A stretch of 64,000 bases of DNA from Terrabacter terrigena (lineage in GTDB: Bacteria; Actinomycetota; Actinomycetes; Actinomycetales; Dermatophilaceae), in contig NZ_JBHTKH010000011.1 in assembly GCF_042676085.1 (NCBI RefSeq), positions 47,581 to 111,580 of the forward strand, read 5' to 3'. The notes below the pieces were generated by a model that saw nothing but the letters and a program-made list of their open reading frames with translations, was not told the DNA's origin and did not search any database. Position 1 is the first letter of the stretch. Each line of letters starts with the position of its first letter. Below are positions 18,746 to 27,349 of the stretch, piece after piece. The position numbers and the translations under genes are program-made.

Positions 18746-19731
18746 GACTCCGCCCTCCTCGCGCGCGGGTCGAGCACTCCGTAGAGCAGGTCGGCGACGA
18801 GGTTGGCGATGAGCACCCCGACGGTCGTGAGCAGCATCAGCGTCTGCAGCAGCGGGTAGTCCTTGTTCTCGACCGCCTCACCCATGAGCCGCCCGAGGCC
18901 GGGATAGTCGAAGGCCTGCTCGACGAGGATCGCGCCGCCGAGCACGCCGCCCAGCGCGAGCGCGAAGCCCGTGACGCTGGGGAGCATCGCGTTGCGGGCG
19001 GCATACTTCAGGGCGACCACCCGGTCGGGCAGGCCCTTGGCCTTCGCGAGCCGGATGTAGTCCTCGCCGAGGTTCATGATCATCGTGTTGCGCATGCCGA
19101 GGATCCAGCCGATCGGCGTGACGATGAGCAGCGCGAGCGCCGGCAGGAACGAGTGCGACACCGCCTCCTGGATGAACGGGACGTTGAAGCCCGGGGTCGA
19201 CTCCTCGTAGCCGCCCGACGTCGGGAACCAGCCGAGGCTGTAGCCGAAGACGTAGAGCAGCAGCAGCGCGATCCAGAAGGGCTGGAGCGTCCCCAGGAAC
19301 GTCGAGCCAAGGGTCACGAAGGAGTCGAAGCGCGAGTTGCGCCGCCACGCGGCATACGCCCCCAGCACGATGCCCACGACGAAGGACAGCACCTGTGTGA
19401 CGGTGACGAGGACGACCGTCCACCAGAAGGCCTGGCCGATGACCTCGGTGACCTTGAACGGGTAGTAGCTGTAGGAGAGCCCGAAGTTGCCGCGGACGAG
19501 CTCACCCAGGTAGGTGCCGTACTGCTGGAGCAGCGAGCCGTCCGGCGCACCGAGCATCGCGCGCATGGCGCGGACCTGGGCAGGGTCGAGCGCGGCGTCC
19601 TTGCCCGCGAGCTTCTTGACCATGATCTCCGCCGGGTCGCCCGGCTGGAGACGCGGGATGAGGAAGTTGAGCGTCACCACGGCCCACAGGGTCGCGAGGA
19701 AGAAGCCGAACTTCCGTGCGAAGTACTTCAT
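18742..19731 (-). CDS. ABC transporter permease, DppB/OppB type
   Basis: 329 residues with six membrane segments. MKYFARKFGFFLATLWAVVT with LNFLIPRLQPGDPAE is the typical DppB start; RGNFGLSYSYYPFKVTEVIG and EDYIRLAKAKGLPDRVVALK (the EAA-type loop) are conserved. It forms a heterodimer with the DppC-type partner. It lies 84 bases after the binding-protein gene in the same leftward operon. Confidence 0.9.
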   Translation of the reverse strand: MKYFARKFGFFLATLWAVVTLNFLIPRLQPGDPAEIMVKKLAGKDAALDPAQVRAMRAMLGAPDGSLLQQYGTYLGELVRGNFGLSYSYYPFKVTEVIGQAFWWTVVLVTVTQVLSFVVGIVLGAYAAWRRNSRFDSFVTLGSTFLGTLQPFWIALLLLYVFGYSLGWFPTSGGYEESTPGFNVPFIQEAVSHSFLPALALLIVTPIGWILGMRNTMIMNLGEDYIRLAKAKGLPDRVVALKYAARNAMLPSVTGFALALGGVLGGAILVEQAFDYPGLGRLMGEAVENKDYPLLQTLMLLTTVGVLIANLVADLLYGVLDPRARRAES

Positions 19732-19815
19732 GACGACCTCACCTTCGTCCAGGCACCCGCCCCCACCGGGGCGGGCTCACGAGGAGCCCACCCCGACGGG
19801 CGTGCAGGGGTCGCA

Positions 19816-21507
19816 TCAGTTCGGCGCAGTCAGGCGCGTGATGACGAGGAGGCGGTCGTCGACCGGGTTGGCGTACGCGTTCTGCTCGCTCGGCCAGCCG
19901 ACCGCCTTGTCGGTGCGGTAGAGGATGCGGGCCGGGGCGTAGATCAGCGAGGTGACCGGGTACTGCGTCATCATCGTCTCGACGAGCTCCCCGAGGTACT
20001 TCTTCTGGTCGGCCTTGTCGGTCGACTGGGAGAGGTTCTTCACCGCCTCGTCGGTGGCGGGGTCGCTGTAGCGCTCGACGTTGGGGAAGATGTCGGTCGC
20101 CGTCGGCATCTGCTTGCTCGAGAGCTTGGCGCCGATGTTCTTGGCGAGCTCGCAGCCGCCGTGGAGGTACTCGAACATCAGCTGGAAGTCGCCGGTCTTC
20201 TTCTGGCCGTCGACCGAGTCGGGTGCCGAGGCCGTCACCTTGGTGTTGACCCCGGCGTCGTTCATCCCCTTGGCGACGACGTCGGCCATGGCCTGGTAGT
20301 CGATGAAGCCGGCCTGCACGGAGAAGTTCACCGAGAGCGGCGAGCCGTCGGGGTTGGTGCGCTTGCCGTCCGCGCCCTTCTTGTAGCCCGCCGCGTCGAG
20401 CATCTGGTCGGCCTTCGCGAGGTCGAACGGGAGGACGGTGTCCTTGCCGGCGTACTTCTCCGGCAGGAGGTTGTCCATCGACGGCAGCTTGAGGCCGGTC
20501 TGGCTCGCCGGCTTCATGATGCCGTAGGTCGCCTTGGTCGACATGCCCTGCTTGTCCATCGCGTAGCTGATCGCCTCGCGGAACTTCGGGTCGTTGAAGG
20601 GCGCCTTCTGGACGTTGCCGGTGAGCACGGTCGTGCCGTTGGGGGCGTAGTAGAAGTGGTTGTTCTTCGGGTCGGCCTCGACGAACGTCTTCTGCGGGTT
20701 GGGGATCTCGCCCCAGTACGCGTCGAGCTGGCCCGAGCGCAGCTTGAGCGCGGCCTGCGAGGCGTCGTAGTTGCCCTCGAGGACGAGCTTCTTGACCTTG
20801 ATCTTGTCGGCCTGCCAGTAGTCCGCACGGCGCTCGAGGACGAGGCGGCGGCCGTTGTAGCTGCCGACCTTGAACGGGCCCGTGAAGACGGGCGTCTTGT
20901 CGACGTACTTCGACGGGTCGCCGACGGTGGAGTAGTAGTGCTCGGGAAGGATCTTCGTGGCGATGATGGCGTCGTACTTCGGCGCCGCGTTGCCGGTGAA
21001 CTCGAAGACGACCTGGTTGCCCTGTGCCGTCACGGACTTCGCAGGCGCACCGAAGGTGTCGTTCCAGACGCCGGCCTTGTCGATGGCCGGATACTTCTTG
21101 AGCAGGTTGAAGGTGAAGGCGACGTCCTGGGCCGTGAAGGGCTTTCCGTCGCTCCACTTCACGCCGTCGCGGATGTCGAGGGTGAGCTTCGTGGCGCCCT
21201 CCCACGTCGACTTCGTCGCGAGCCAGGGCGTCTCCTCGCAGGTGAGGTTGTTGCGCACGATGAGCGGCTCGTAGAGCCAGTTCGAGGTGAGCGGCTTCGG
21301 CGAGTTGGGGTTGTAGTTGACGAGTCCACCGACGGTGGCGTCCGCATCCGACGGGAACGTCAACTGTTCGATCATGCCGCCTCCGCCGCCAGCACCCCCG
21401 CTCGCGCTCTCCTTCTGCTTGGCGCTGCCCGCGCACCCGGTGAGGGCGAGGGCGGCGGCGGTCAGACCGGTCACGATCAGAGTGGGTTTTGTGCGAGTCA
21501 GCGTCAT
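19816..21507 (-). CDS. Substrate-binding lipoprotein, solute-binding family 5, probable oligosaccharide receptor
   Basis: 563 residues, family 5 (DppA/OppA) fold. The lipobox LTGC lies near residue 24, followed by a Gly-rich spacer. LTSNWLYEPLIV, LTLDIRDGVKWSDGKPFTAQ and FTGPFKVGSYNGRRLVLERR are standard family segments. Cluster C members of this family, 550-600 residues long, bind peptides or oligosaccharides; cello- and manno-oligosaccharide receptors are known. Position at the head of the importer operon and divergence from a GH94 gene suggest a gluco-oligosaccharide ligand. I could not judge the ligand from pocket residues. Confidence 0.87.
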   Translation of the reverse strand: MTLTRTKPTLIVTGLTAAALALTGCAGSAKQKESASGGAGGGGGMIEQLTFPSDADATVGGLVNYNPNSPKPLTSNWLYEPLIVRNNLTCEETPWLATKSTWEGATKLTLDIRDGVKWSDGKPFTAQDVAFTFNLLKKYPAIDKAGVWNDTFGAPAKSVTAQGNQVVFEFTGNAAPKYDAIIATKILPEHYYSTVGDPSKYVDKTPVFTGPFKVGSYNGRRLVLERRADYWQADKIKVKKLVLEGNYDASQAALKLRSGQLDAYWGEIPNPQKTFVEADPKNNHFYYAPNGTTVLTGNVQKAPFNDPKFREAISYAMDKQGMSTKATYGIMKPASQTGLKLPSMDNLLPEKYAGKDTVLPFDLAKADQMLDAAGYKKGADGKRTNPDGSPLSVNFSVQAGFIDYQAMADVVAKGMNDAGVNTKVTASAPDSVDGQKKTGDFQLMFEYLHGGCELAKNIGAKLSSKQMPTATDIFPNVERYSDPATDEAVKNLSQSTDKADQKKYLGELVETMMTQYPVTSLIYAPARILYRTDKAVGWPSEQNAYANPVDDRLLVITRLTAPN

Positions 21508-21559
21508 TGCGGAGCTCCGTCAGTCGTTCGGCATGGTTCGTGAGGGGCGGATTTCCGTC

Positions 21560-21590
21560 AGGTTAGGGGCGCCCGGATGACTGCTGTCAA
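21560..21590 (-). promoter_or_regulatory. Candidate promoter of the leftward importer operon
   Basis: On the minus strand TTGACA (21585-21590) and TAACCT (21560-21565) are separated by 19 bases, a slightly long but acceptable sigma-70-type spacing, 53 bases before the binding-protein ATG. It sits in the divergent spacer next to the repeated ACTTTCAT elements. Confidence 0.4.
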
Positions 21591-21610
21591 CGCTCTGGAG
21601 GCATGTAACT

Positions 21611-21648
21611 ACTTTCATGGGCTGCGTCGTGCGTGGTCTGACTTTCAT
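21611..21648 (+). promoter_or_regulatory. Direct repeat ACTTTCAT, two copies 30 bases apart, candidate regulator site
   Basis: ACTTTCAT occurs at 21611-21618 and 21641-21648, exactly 30 bases apart (about three helical turns), in the A+T-richer divergent spacer between importer and phosphorylase genes. It could be the LacI target or a catabolite-control site. It is not palindromic, so a LacI role is uncertain. Confidence 0.35.
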
Positions 21649-21702
21649 TTGTTTTCAAGGGGATTCGGCCTGTCCAGAAAAGAGGGCCGCTGGTAGGAAT
21701 GA

Positions 21703-24700
21703 ATGGTGCTCGACGACAACGCTGTCCTGACCGCCCCCGAGGTCCTCGCCCTGAAGGGCCCATCCGGCCTCTTCGCGGAGGTCCTCGACAACGGTGCCCT
21801 GCGCCGGCTCGAGGCCTTCGGCACGAGCCTGCTGCTGCACCCTGCGACCGTCGCAGAGGCCGGTCTCGCCAACGTGCACCTGCGGGTGCACCGGCCGGAC
21901 GGCATCGCCCGCCTCGCCCTCCTCGGCCCGGGGAGCGGCTCCGTCGTGTCGCACGCGGACGGCGCCGTCGTCGTGACCGGCCGGCACGAGGGGCTGCGCT
22001 ACCGCCTGGTCTTCCGTCTCGGAGCCGATGTGTCGGCGCAGCCCACCTGGCACTGGGACGTCGACCTGACGAACACGACCGGTGAGCCGGTCACGGCCGA
22101 CGTCGTGCTCACCCACGACCCCGCGCTGGCGCCGCTGGGCAACGTGCGCATCAACGAGTACTACGTCAGCCAGTACCTCGACCTCACGCCGGTGGCCACC
22201 GCGGAGCACGGCACGGCCGTCGCGGTTCGGCAGAACATGCCGGGCGAGCGCGTGCCGTGGCTCATGGTCGGCACCACCGGCACCGGCACCGGCTGGGCGA
22301 CCGACGCCCTCCAGCTCGTCACCCGCACCGAGCGGTCCGTCGTCTGGTCCGGCCTCGACGCGGCCGACCTCCCGGGCACGCGGCTGCAGCACGAGCACTC
22401 GCTCATCGCCCTGCAGGACGCCCCGGTCACGATCGCACCGGCCGACTCGCACCGCACCGGCTTCTGGGGCATCGCCCTCGACGACCACCCCGAGGCCACC
22501 TCCGACGACGACGCCCGGTGGGCCGACGTCGCGATCGCGGCCACCCCGACCCCGTGGGCGCCGGCGGGCGACGGCGCCCACGGCCAGGACCGTCCCGTCC
22601 CCGCCACGCTGTGGTCGTCGAGCCGGCCCTTCGCATCACAGCCGCTCAGTCGCGAGCAGCTCGATGCCGCAGGCCTGCTCACCGATCGACAGCACGTCGA
22701 GTCCGCCGAAGACGGCACCGAGCTCGCCTGGACCGTTCGCGGCGGGCAGCTCGTCACGCCCACCAAGGAGGTCGCCGTGCTGCGGCCCCACGGGCACCTG
22801 CTGCGCACGGGCGACGCCTTCACCCCCGACTCGCGCTCACTCGCCTCGACCGTGTGGATGACCGGCACCTTCCACTCGCAGGTCACCCGCGGGCACGTCG
22901 GCCGCAGGTCCGTCGCCACCGGCCGGCGCACCTACCTCGGCCTCCAGCGCGCGCACGGCATGCGGCTCTTCGTCGAGGACTCCGACGGCGAGTGGTCCCT
23001 CCTCGAGACACCGAGCGCATGGTTCACCGGCCTCGACCACTGCACCTGGTGGTATGCCGCCGAGTCGGGTCCCCTGGTCACCGTGACCTCGAGCGCGCCG
23101 GCCCACCAGCACACGCTGAGCCTGTCGGTGGGCCAGGAGGGCGCGACGCCGAGGAGGGTGCTGCTGGCGGTGCAGGTGGCCGACGACCTGTCGGACGCGC
23201 CCACCGTCGACGTGGCACACGACCACTTCGACGTGACGACGACCGGCGACCCCCGCCCGTGGCGCGTGTCCTGGACCGGACCGGGTGCCGCCGAGGTCGG
23301 CGACGGGCGCCTCCAGGCCGACGGCGCGGCTCGCGGCCCGGGCTGGGTCACCGTGCTGTTCGAGCCGTCCGCGCAGGTCGAGGTCGTCGTCGCCTCGGCA
23401 CCCGGCGCCGGAGACGCCGCCGAGGGCGAGGTCACCCCAGCGGGTGAGCACCTCGGTGCCGGCTTCTGGGACCGGGCCGGCCACGCCGTCTCGCTGGACG
23501 GCCTGCGCCTCGGCGACGCCGCCGGAGCGCAGGCCGCCCACCTCTCGGCAGCGCTGCCCTGGTTCACCCACAACGCCTTCGTCCACTACCTCTCGCCGCG
23601 CGGTCTCGAGCAGTTCTCGGGCGGCGCCTGGGGCACGCGCGACGTGTGCCAGGGACCCGTCGGCCTGCTGACCGCCCTCGGCAGGCAGGAGTCGGTGCGC
23701 GACGTGCTGCTGCGGGTCTTCCGGGCGCAGAACGCCCGCGGCGACTGGCCCCAGGCCTTCGAGTTCCTGCCACCGCTGCCCGAGTCGGGCCAACAGGACT
23801 CGCACGGTGATGTCGTCTTCTGGCCCGTCCTCGCAGCGGGCGACTACCTCCGCACCACCGGTGACGCGTCCCTGCTCGACGAGCCGGTCGCGTTCGTCGG
23901 TGACACCGGGCTCGAGGCGGCCGCACCGGTCGCCGAGCACCTCCGGCGTGCGGTGACCCGCATCGCGGAGTGCACGGTCCCCGGCAGCCCGCTGCCGGCG
24001 TACGGGCACGGCGACTGGAACGACTCGCTGCAGCCGGCCGACCCGCGCCTCGCCGCCAACCTCGTGTCGACGTGGACGGCGGTGCTCCAGACCCAGGCCC
24101 TGCGCACCCTCGCAGAGGGGCTGCGGGCGGCCGGCGCCCCCGACGGGCCCGACGACCTCGCCACCGAGGCCGACGAGCTCGCCGAGCGCACGCACGACGC
24201 GCTGCTGGACCAGCTCGCCTCCGACCCGGTGCTGCCCGGCTACCTGCTGCACCACGACGACGGCCGCGTCGAGCCGCTCGTGCACCCGACCGACGAGCGG
24301 ACCGGGCTGCGCTACGGCGTGCTCCCGTGGATCCACGCGATCGGTGCCGACCTGCTCACCCCCGAGCAGGCTCGCCACCACCTCGACCTCATCGAGGAGC
24401 ACCTGCTCGGCCCCGACGGCGCGCGCCTCTTCGACCGGCCGGTCAGCTACGTCGGCGGACCCATGACGGTGTTCCAGCGAGCCGAAGCGAGCACCTTCTG
24501 GGGCCGCGAGATCGGCCTCATGTACATGCACGCGCACCTGCGCTACGCCGAGGCCCTGGCCCGCGTCGGCGACGGAGACGCTCTGCTCACAGCCCTCGCC
24601 AAGGCGAGCCCGGTCGGGCTGGAGTCGCTCGTGCGTCAGGCGCGTCCCCGCCAGACGACGTGCTACTACTCCTCCTCCGACGGCGCGTTCACCGACCGCT

Positions 24701-25140
24701 ACGACGCCTCCGACCGGTATGCCGCCCTGATGGCCGGCGACGTGCCGCTCGAGGGCGGGTGGCGCATGTACTCGTCGGGCCCGGGGCTCGTGCTCCGGCT
24801 GGTGACCGAGGTGCTGCTCGGCATCCGGCAGCGCGGCGACGACGTGGAGATCGACCCCGTGCTGCCTGCCGGCCCGGGCGACGACGCCCTCGCCGACCGC
24901 GGGCTGACCGCCCGCCTGCCGCTGGCGGGACGCGACCTGACGGTCCGCTACGTGCTCGGGCCCGAAGGACACGGCGTTCGCCGCATCACCGCCGGTGGTC
25001 GCGAGCTCGACCTGCGCCCACTGAGCAACCCCTACCGCCGGGCGGGGGTGGCCGTCCGGGGCGCCGACCTGCTCGGCAACGCCGACGACGACGACACCGA
25101 CGCCTCGACCGCCATCGAGATCTACGTGGAGACCCACTGA
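21703..25140 (+). CDS. GH94 phosphorylase, 1,2-beta-oligoglucan phosphorylase-like
   Basis: An inverting glycoside phosphorylase of 1145 residues. The catalytic toroid (about 620-1060) has QFSGGAWGTRDVCQGP, GDWPQAFEF and YGHGDWNDSL at 767-775, which holds the general-acid Asp; the phosphate pocket is expected near the Gly/Ser-rich loop WRMYSSGPG. The length far exceeds cellobiose or laminaribiose phosphorylases (about 800) and fits the long N-terminal beta-domain of sophorooligosaccharide (1,2-beta-oligoglucan) phosphorylases of about 1100. There is no signal peptide, so it would release glucose 1-phosphate in the cytoplasm. TAGGA precedes the ATG. It is followed one base later by the GH3 gene, the pairing known from Listeria innocua. 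Specificity is inferred from length and context. Confidence 0.8.
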   Translation: MVLDDNAVLTAPEVLALKGPSGLFAEVLDNGALRRLEAFGTSLLLHPATVAEAGLANVHLRVHRPDGIARLALLGPGSGSVVSHADGAVVVTGRHEGLRYRLVFRLGADVSAQPTWHWDVDLTNTTGEPVTADVVLTHDPALAPLGNVRINEYYVSQYLDLTPVATAEHGTAVAVRQNMPGERVPWLMVGTTGTGTGWATDALQLVTRTERSVVWSGLDAADLPGTRLQHEHSLIALQDAPVTIAPADSHRTGFWGIALDDHPEATSDDDARWADVAIAATPTPWAPAGDGAHGQDRPVPATLWSSSRPFASQPLSREQLDAAGLLTDRQHVESAEDGTELAWTVRGGQLVTPTKEVAVLRPHGHLLRTGDAFTPDSRSLASTVWMTGTFHSQVTRGHVGRRSVATGRRTYLGLQRAHGMRLFVEDSDGEWSLLETPSAWFTGLDHCTWWYAAESGPLVTVTSSAPAHQHTLSLSVGQEGATPRRVLLAVQVADDLSDAPTVDVAHDHFDVTTTGDPRPWRVSWTGPGAAEVGDGRLQADGAARGPGWVTVLFEPSAQVEVVVASAPGAGDAAEGEVTPAGEHLGAGFWDRAGHAVSLDGLRLGDAAGAQAAHLSAALPWFTHNAFVHYLSPRGLEQFSGGAWGTRDVCQGPVGLLTALGRQESVRDVLLRVFRAQNARGDWPQAFEFLPPLPESGQQDSHGDVVFWPVLAAGDYLRTTGDASLLDEPVAFVGDTGLEAAAPVAEHLRRAVTRIAECTVPGSPLPAYGHGDWNDSLQPADPRLAANLVSTWTAVLQTQALRTLAEGLRAAGAPDGPDDLATEADELAERTHDALLDQLASDPVLPGYLLHHDDGRVEPLVHPTDERTGLRYGVLPWIHAIGADLLTPEQARHHLDLIEEHLLGPDGARLFDRPVSYVGGPMTVFQRAEASTFWGREIGLMYMHAHLRYAEALARVGDGDALLTALAKASPVGLESLVRQARPRQTTCYYSSSDGAFTDRYDASDRYAALMAGDVPLEGGWRMYSSGPGLVLRLVTEVLLGIRQRGDDVEIDPVLPAGPGDDALADRGLTARLPLAGRDLTVRYVLGPEGHGVRRITAGGRELDLRPLSNPYRRAGVAVRGADLLGNADDDDTDASTAIEIYVETH

Positions 25141-25141
25141 C

Positions 25142-27349
25142 ATGACCGACTCCAGTGCCACGCCTTCGCGGCCGTGGCTCGATGCCACGCTGCCCGTCGA
25201 GGAGCGCGTCGACCTGCTCATGGCCCGGATGACCCTCGCCGAGAAGGTGGGCCAGACCCACCAGGTCGCGAACATCGACCCCGACGCGGACGCGGAGGCG
25301 ATCCGGGCCGGCCGGCTGAGCTCGAGCCTCTACGCGTCCGGTGCCACGGGCGGCAACGAGCGCGACGAGGGTGTGCTCGTCGGCAACATCGACGCCGCGC
25401 AGCGTCATGCCGTCGAGGGCAGCCGCCTCGGCATCCCGATCCTCTTCGGCCGCGACGTCATCCACGGCCACCGCACCGTCGCGCCGATCCCGCTCGGGCT
25501 CGCGGCGTCGTTCGACACCGATGTCGCGGAGGCAGTCGGTGAGATCGCGGCCCGGGAGGCCGCGGTCGACGGCGTCGCGTGGACGTTCACCCCCATGGTC
25601 GACATCTCCGAGGAGCCGCGCTGGGGTCGCGTCGCCGAGTCGCTCGGCGAGACACCGGTGCTCTCCGGGCGCCTGGCCGCCTCCATCGTGCGCGGGTTCC
25701 AGGGCGACGACCCCAGCGACGCCGACCGGATCGCCGCGTGCGCCAAGCACTTCGCCGGCTACGGCCTCGCCGCAGGCGGGCGAGACTACGACACGGTCAG
25801 CGTCGGCGAGAACACGCTGCGCAACCTGCACCTGCGGCCGTTCAAGGCAGCGGTCGACGCCGGCGTCCACACCGTCATGGCGGCGTTCAACGACGTCGAC
25901 GGCACCCCGATGCACGCGCACGAGCACCTGATCCGCGAGGTGCTCAAGGGCGAGTGGGGCTTTGACGGCGTCGTCGTGGCCGACTGGAACGGCATCGGGC
26001 AGATCGTCTTCCAGGGCGTCGCCGCCGACGACCGCGAGGCGGCCGCGCTGGCCATCCGGGCCGGCGTGGACCTCGACATGGTCAGCGGCGCCTACCTCGC
26101 CCACCTCGAGGATCTCGTCGAGTCGGGCGAGGTCGACCTCGCGCTCGTCGACGACGCGGTGCGTCGGGTGCTGCGCCTCAAGTTCCGCCTCGGCCTCTTC
26201 GAGCGGCCGTATGCCGCCCGCCCGGGTGCCGCGAACGCGCCCACTCCCGAGACGCGCGCCGTCGCGCTGCGGGCAGCCCGGGCTGCCCACGTGCTCGTGA
26301 AGAACGCCGGTGTGCTGCCGCTCGACCCTCATGCAGACGCGGGCACGGGCACGGGCACGGGCACGGGGAAGGTGCTGCTCAGCGGCCCGTTCGTCGACGA
26401 GGGTGAGGCGCTGCTCGGCACGTGGACCCTCGACGGCCGGGGCGAGGACGTCGTCACTCCGGCCAGCGCCCTCCGCGAGCGCCTGGGCGACCGGCTCGAC
26501 GTCTCCGACGGTCGCTTCTCCGACCGCACGCTCCAGCAGGCTCGGCGGGCCGACCGGACCGTGCTGCTGCTGGGCGAGCACCCGTCCCGCTCGGGCGAGG
26601 CGAACTCCGTCACCGACATCCGGCTGCCGCACGGGCAGCTCGACGTGCTGCGCGCGGTCGCCGGGCTGGGCAAGCCCGTCGTCGCCGTCGTCTACACCGG
26701 CCGACCGCTCGACCTGTCGGAGGTGCTCGACCTCTCCGACGCCGTCGTCGTCGTGTGGCACCCCGGGGTCGAAGCCGGAAACGCCCTCGCCTCAGTGCTG
26801 TTCGGCGAGGTCGAGCCGCACGGACGACTGCCGATGACGTTCCCGCTGACCACCGGGCACATCCCCACGAGCACGCACCAGCGACCGACCGGCCGGCTGA
26901 TCCGCGCCGACGTCGACCTCGACGAGGGCCGCTACCTCGACGCGCTCACCTACGCCCGGCTCCCCTTCGGCTTCGGCCTCTCGTACACCACCGTCGAGTA
27001 CGGCGCTCCCGTCGTCTCGTCGCCGACCGTCGCCCGCGACGGGTCCGTCACCGTGACCGTCACCGTCACGAACACCGGCGAGCGGCCCTGCCGCGAGGTC
27101 GTCCAGCTGTACTTCCGTGACCCGGTGGCGCAGGTCACCCGCCCCCTCGTCGAGCTCACCGACTGGGCCCTCGTCGACCTCGCACCGGGCCAGGCGCGCG
27201 ACGTCACCTTCGACGTGCGCGCCGAACAGTTCGCGTACGCCGGCCGTGACCTCTGTGCGCGCGTCGACGAGGGCGAGATCGTCCTGCTCACCGGCCCCGA
27301 CTCCGCCCGACTCCAGTCCACCAGCATCACCGTGAGGACCGACTCATGA
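25142..27349 (+). CDS. GH3 family beta-glucosidase, cytoplasmic
   Basis: 735 residues in the order GH3 N-terminal barrel (about 20-340), GH3 C-terminal domain (about 380-590) and a fibronectin III-like domain (about 630-725). FTPMVDISEEPRWGRVAESL, CAKHFAGYG and GVVVADWNG are diagnostic; Asp281 in VADWN is the probable nucleophile. There is no export signal. It would hydrolyse sophorose or other short beta-glucosides left by the phosphorylase. It lies one base after the GH94 stop and shares a 4-base overlap with the next gene. A Gly-Thr dipeptide repeat lies between the domains. Confidence 0.9.
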   Translation: MTDSSATPSRPWLDATLPVEERVDLLMARMTLAEKVGQTHQVANIDPDADAEAIRAGRLSSSLYASGATGGNERDEGVLVGNIDAAQRHAVEGSRLGIPILFGRDVIHGHRTVAPIPLGLAASFDTDVAEAVGEIAAREAAVDGVAWTFTPMVDISEEPRWGRVAESLGETPVLSGRLAASIVRGFQGDDPSDADRIAACAKHFAGYGLAAGGRDYDTVSVGENTLRNLHLRPFKAAVDAGVHTVMAAFNDVDGTPMHAHEHLIREVLKGEWGFDGVVVADWNGIGQIVFQGVAADDREAAALAIRAGVDLDMVSGAYLAHLEDLVESGEVDLALVDDAVRRVLRLKFRLGLFERPYAARPGAANAPTPETRAVALRAARAAHVLVKNAGVLPLDPHADAGTGTGTGTGKVLLSGPFVDEGEALLGTWTLDGRGEDVVTPASALRERLGDRLDVSDGRFSDRTLQQARRADRTVLLLGEHPSRSGEANSVTDIRLPHGQLDVLRAVAGLGKPVVAVVYTGRPLDLSEVLDLSDAVVVVWHPGVEAGNALASVLFGEVEPHGRLPMTFPLTTGHIPTSTHQRPTGRLIRADVDLDEGRYLDALTYARLPFGFGLSYTTVEYGAPVVSSPTVARDGSVTVTVTVTNTGERPCREVVQLYFRDPVAQVTRPLVELTDWALVDLAPGQARDVTFDVRAEQFAYAGRDLCARVDEGEIVLLTGPDSARLQSTSITVRTDS
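26341..26364 (+). repeat. Hexanucleotide repeat gggcac, four copies, in the GH3 gene
   Basis: Four in-frame copies encode alternating Gly-Thr in the linker before the C-terminal GH3 domain. Copy-number change would alter linker length without a frameshift. Confidence 0.8.
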
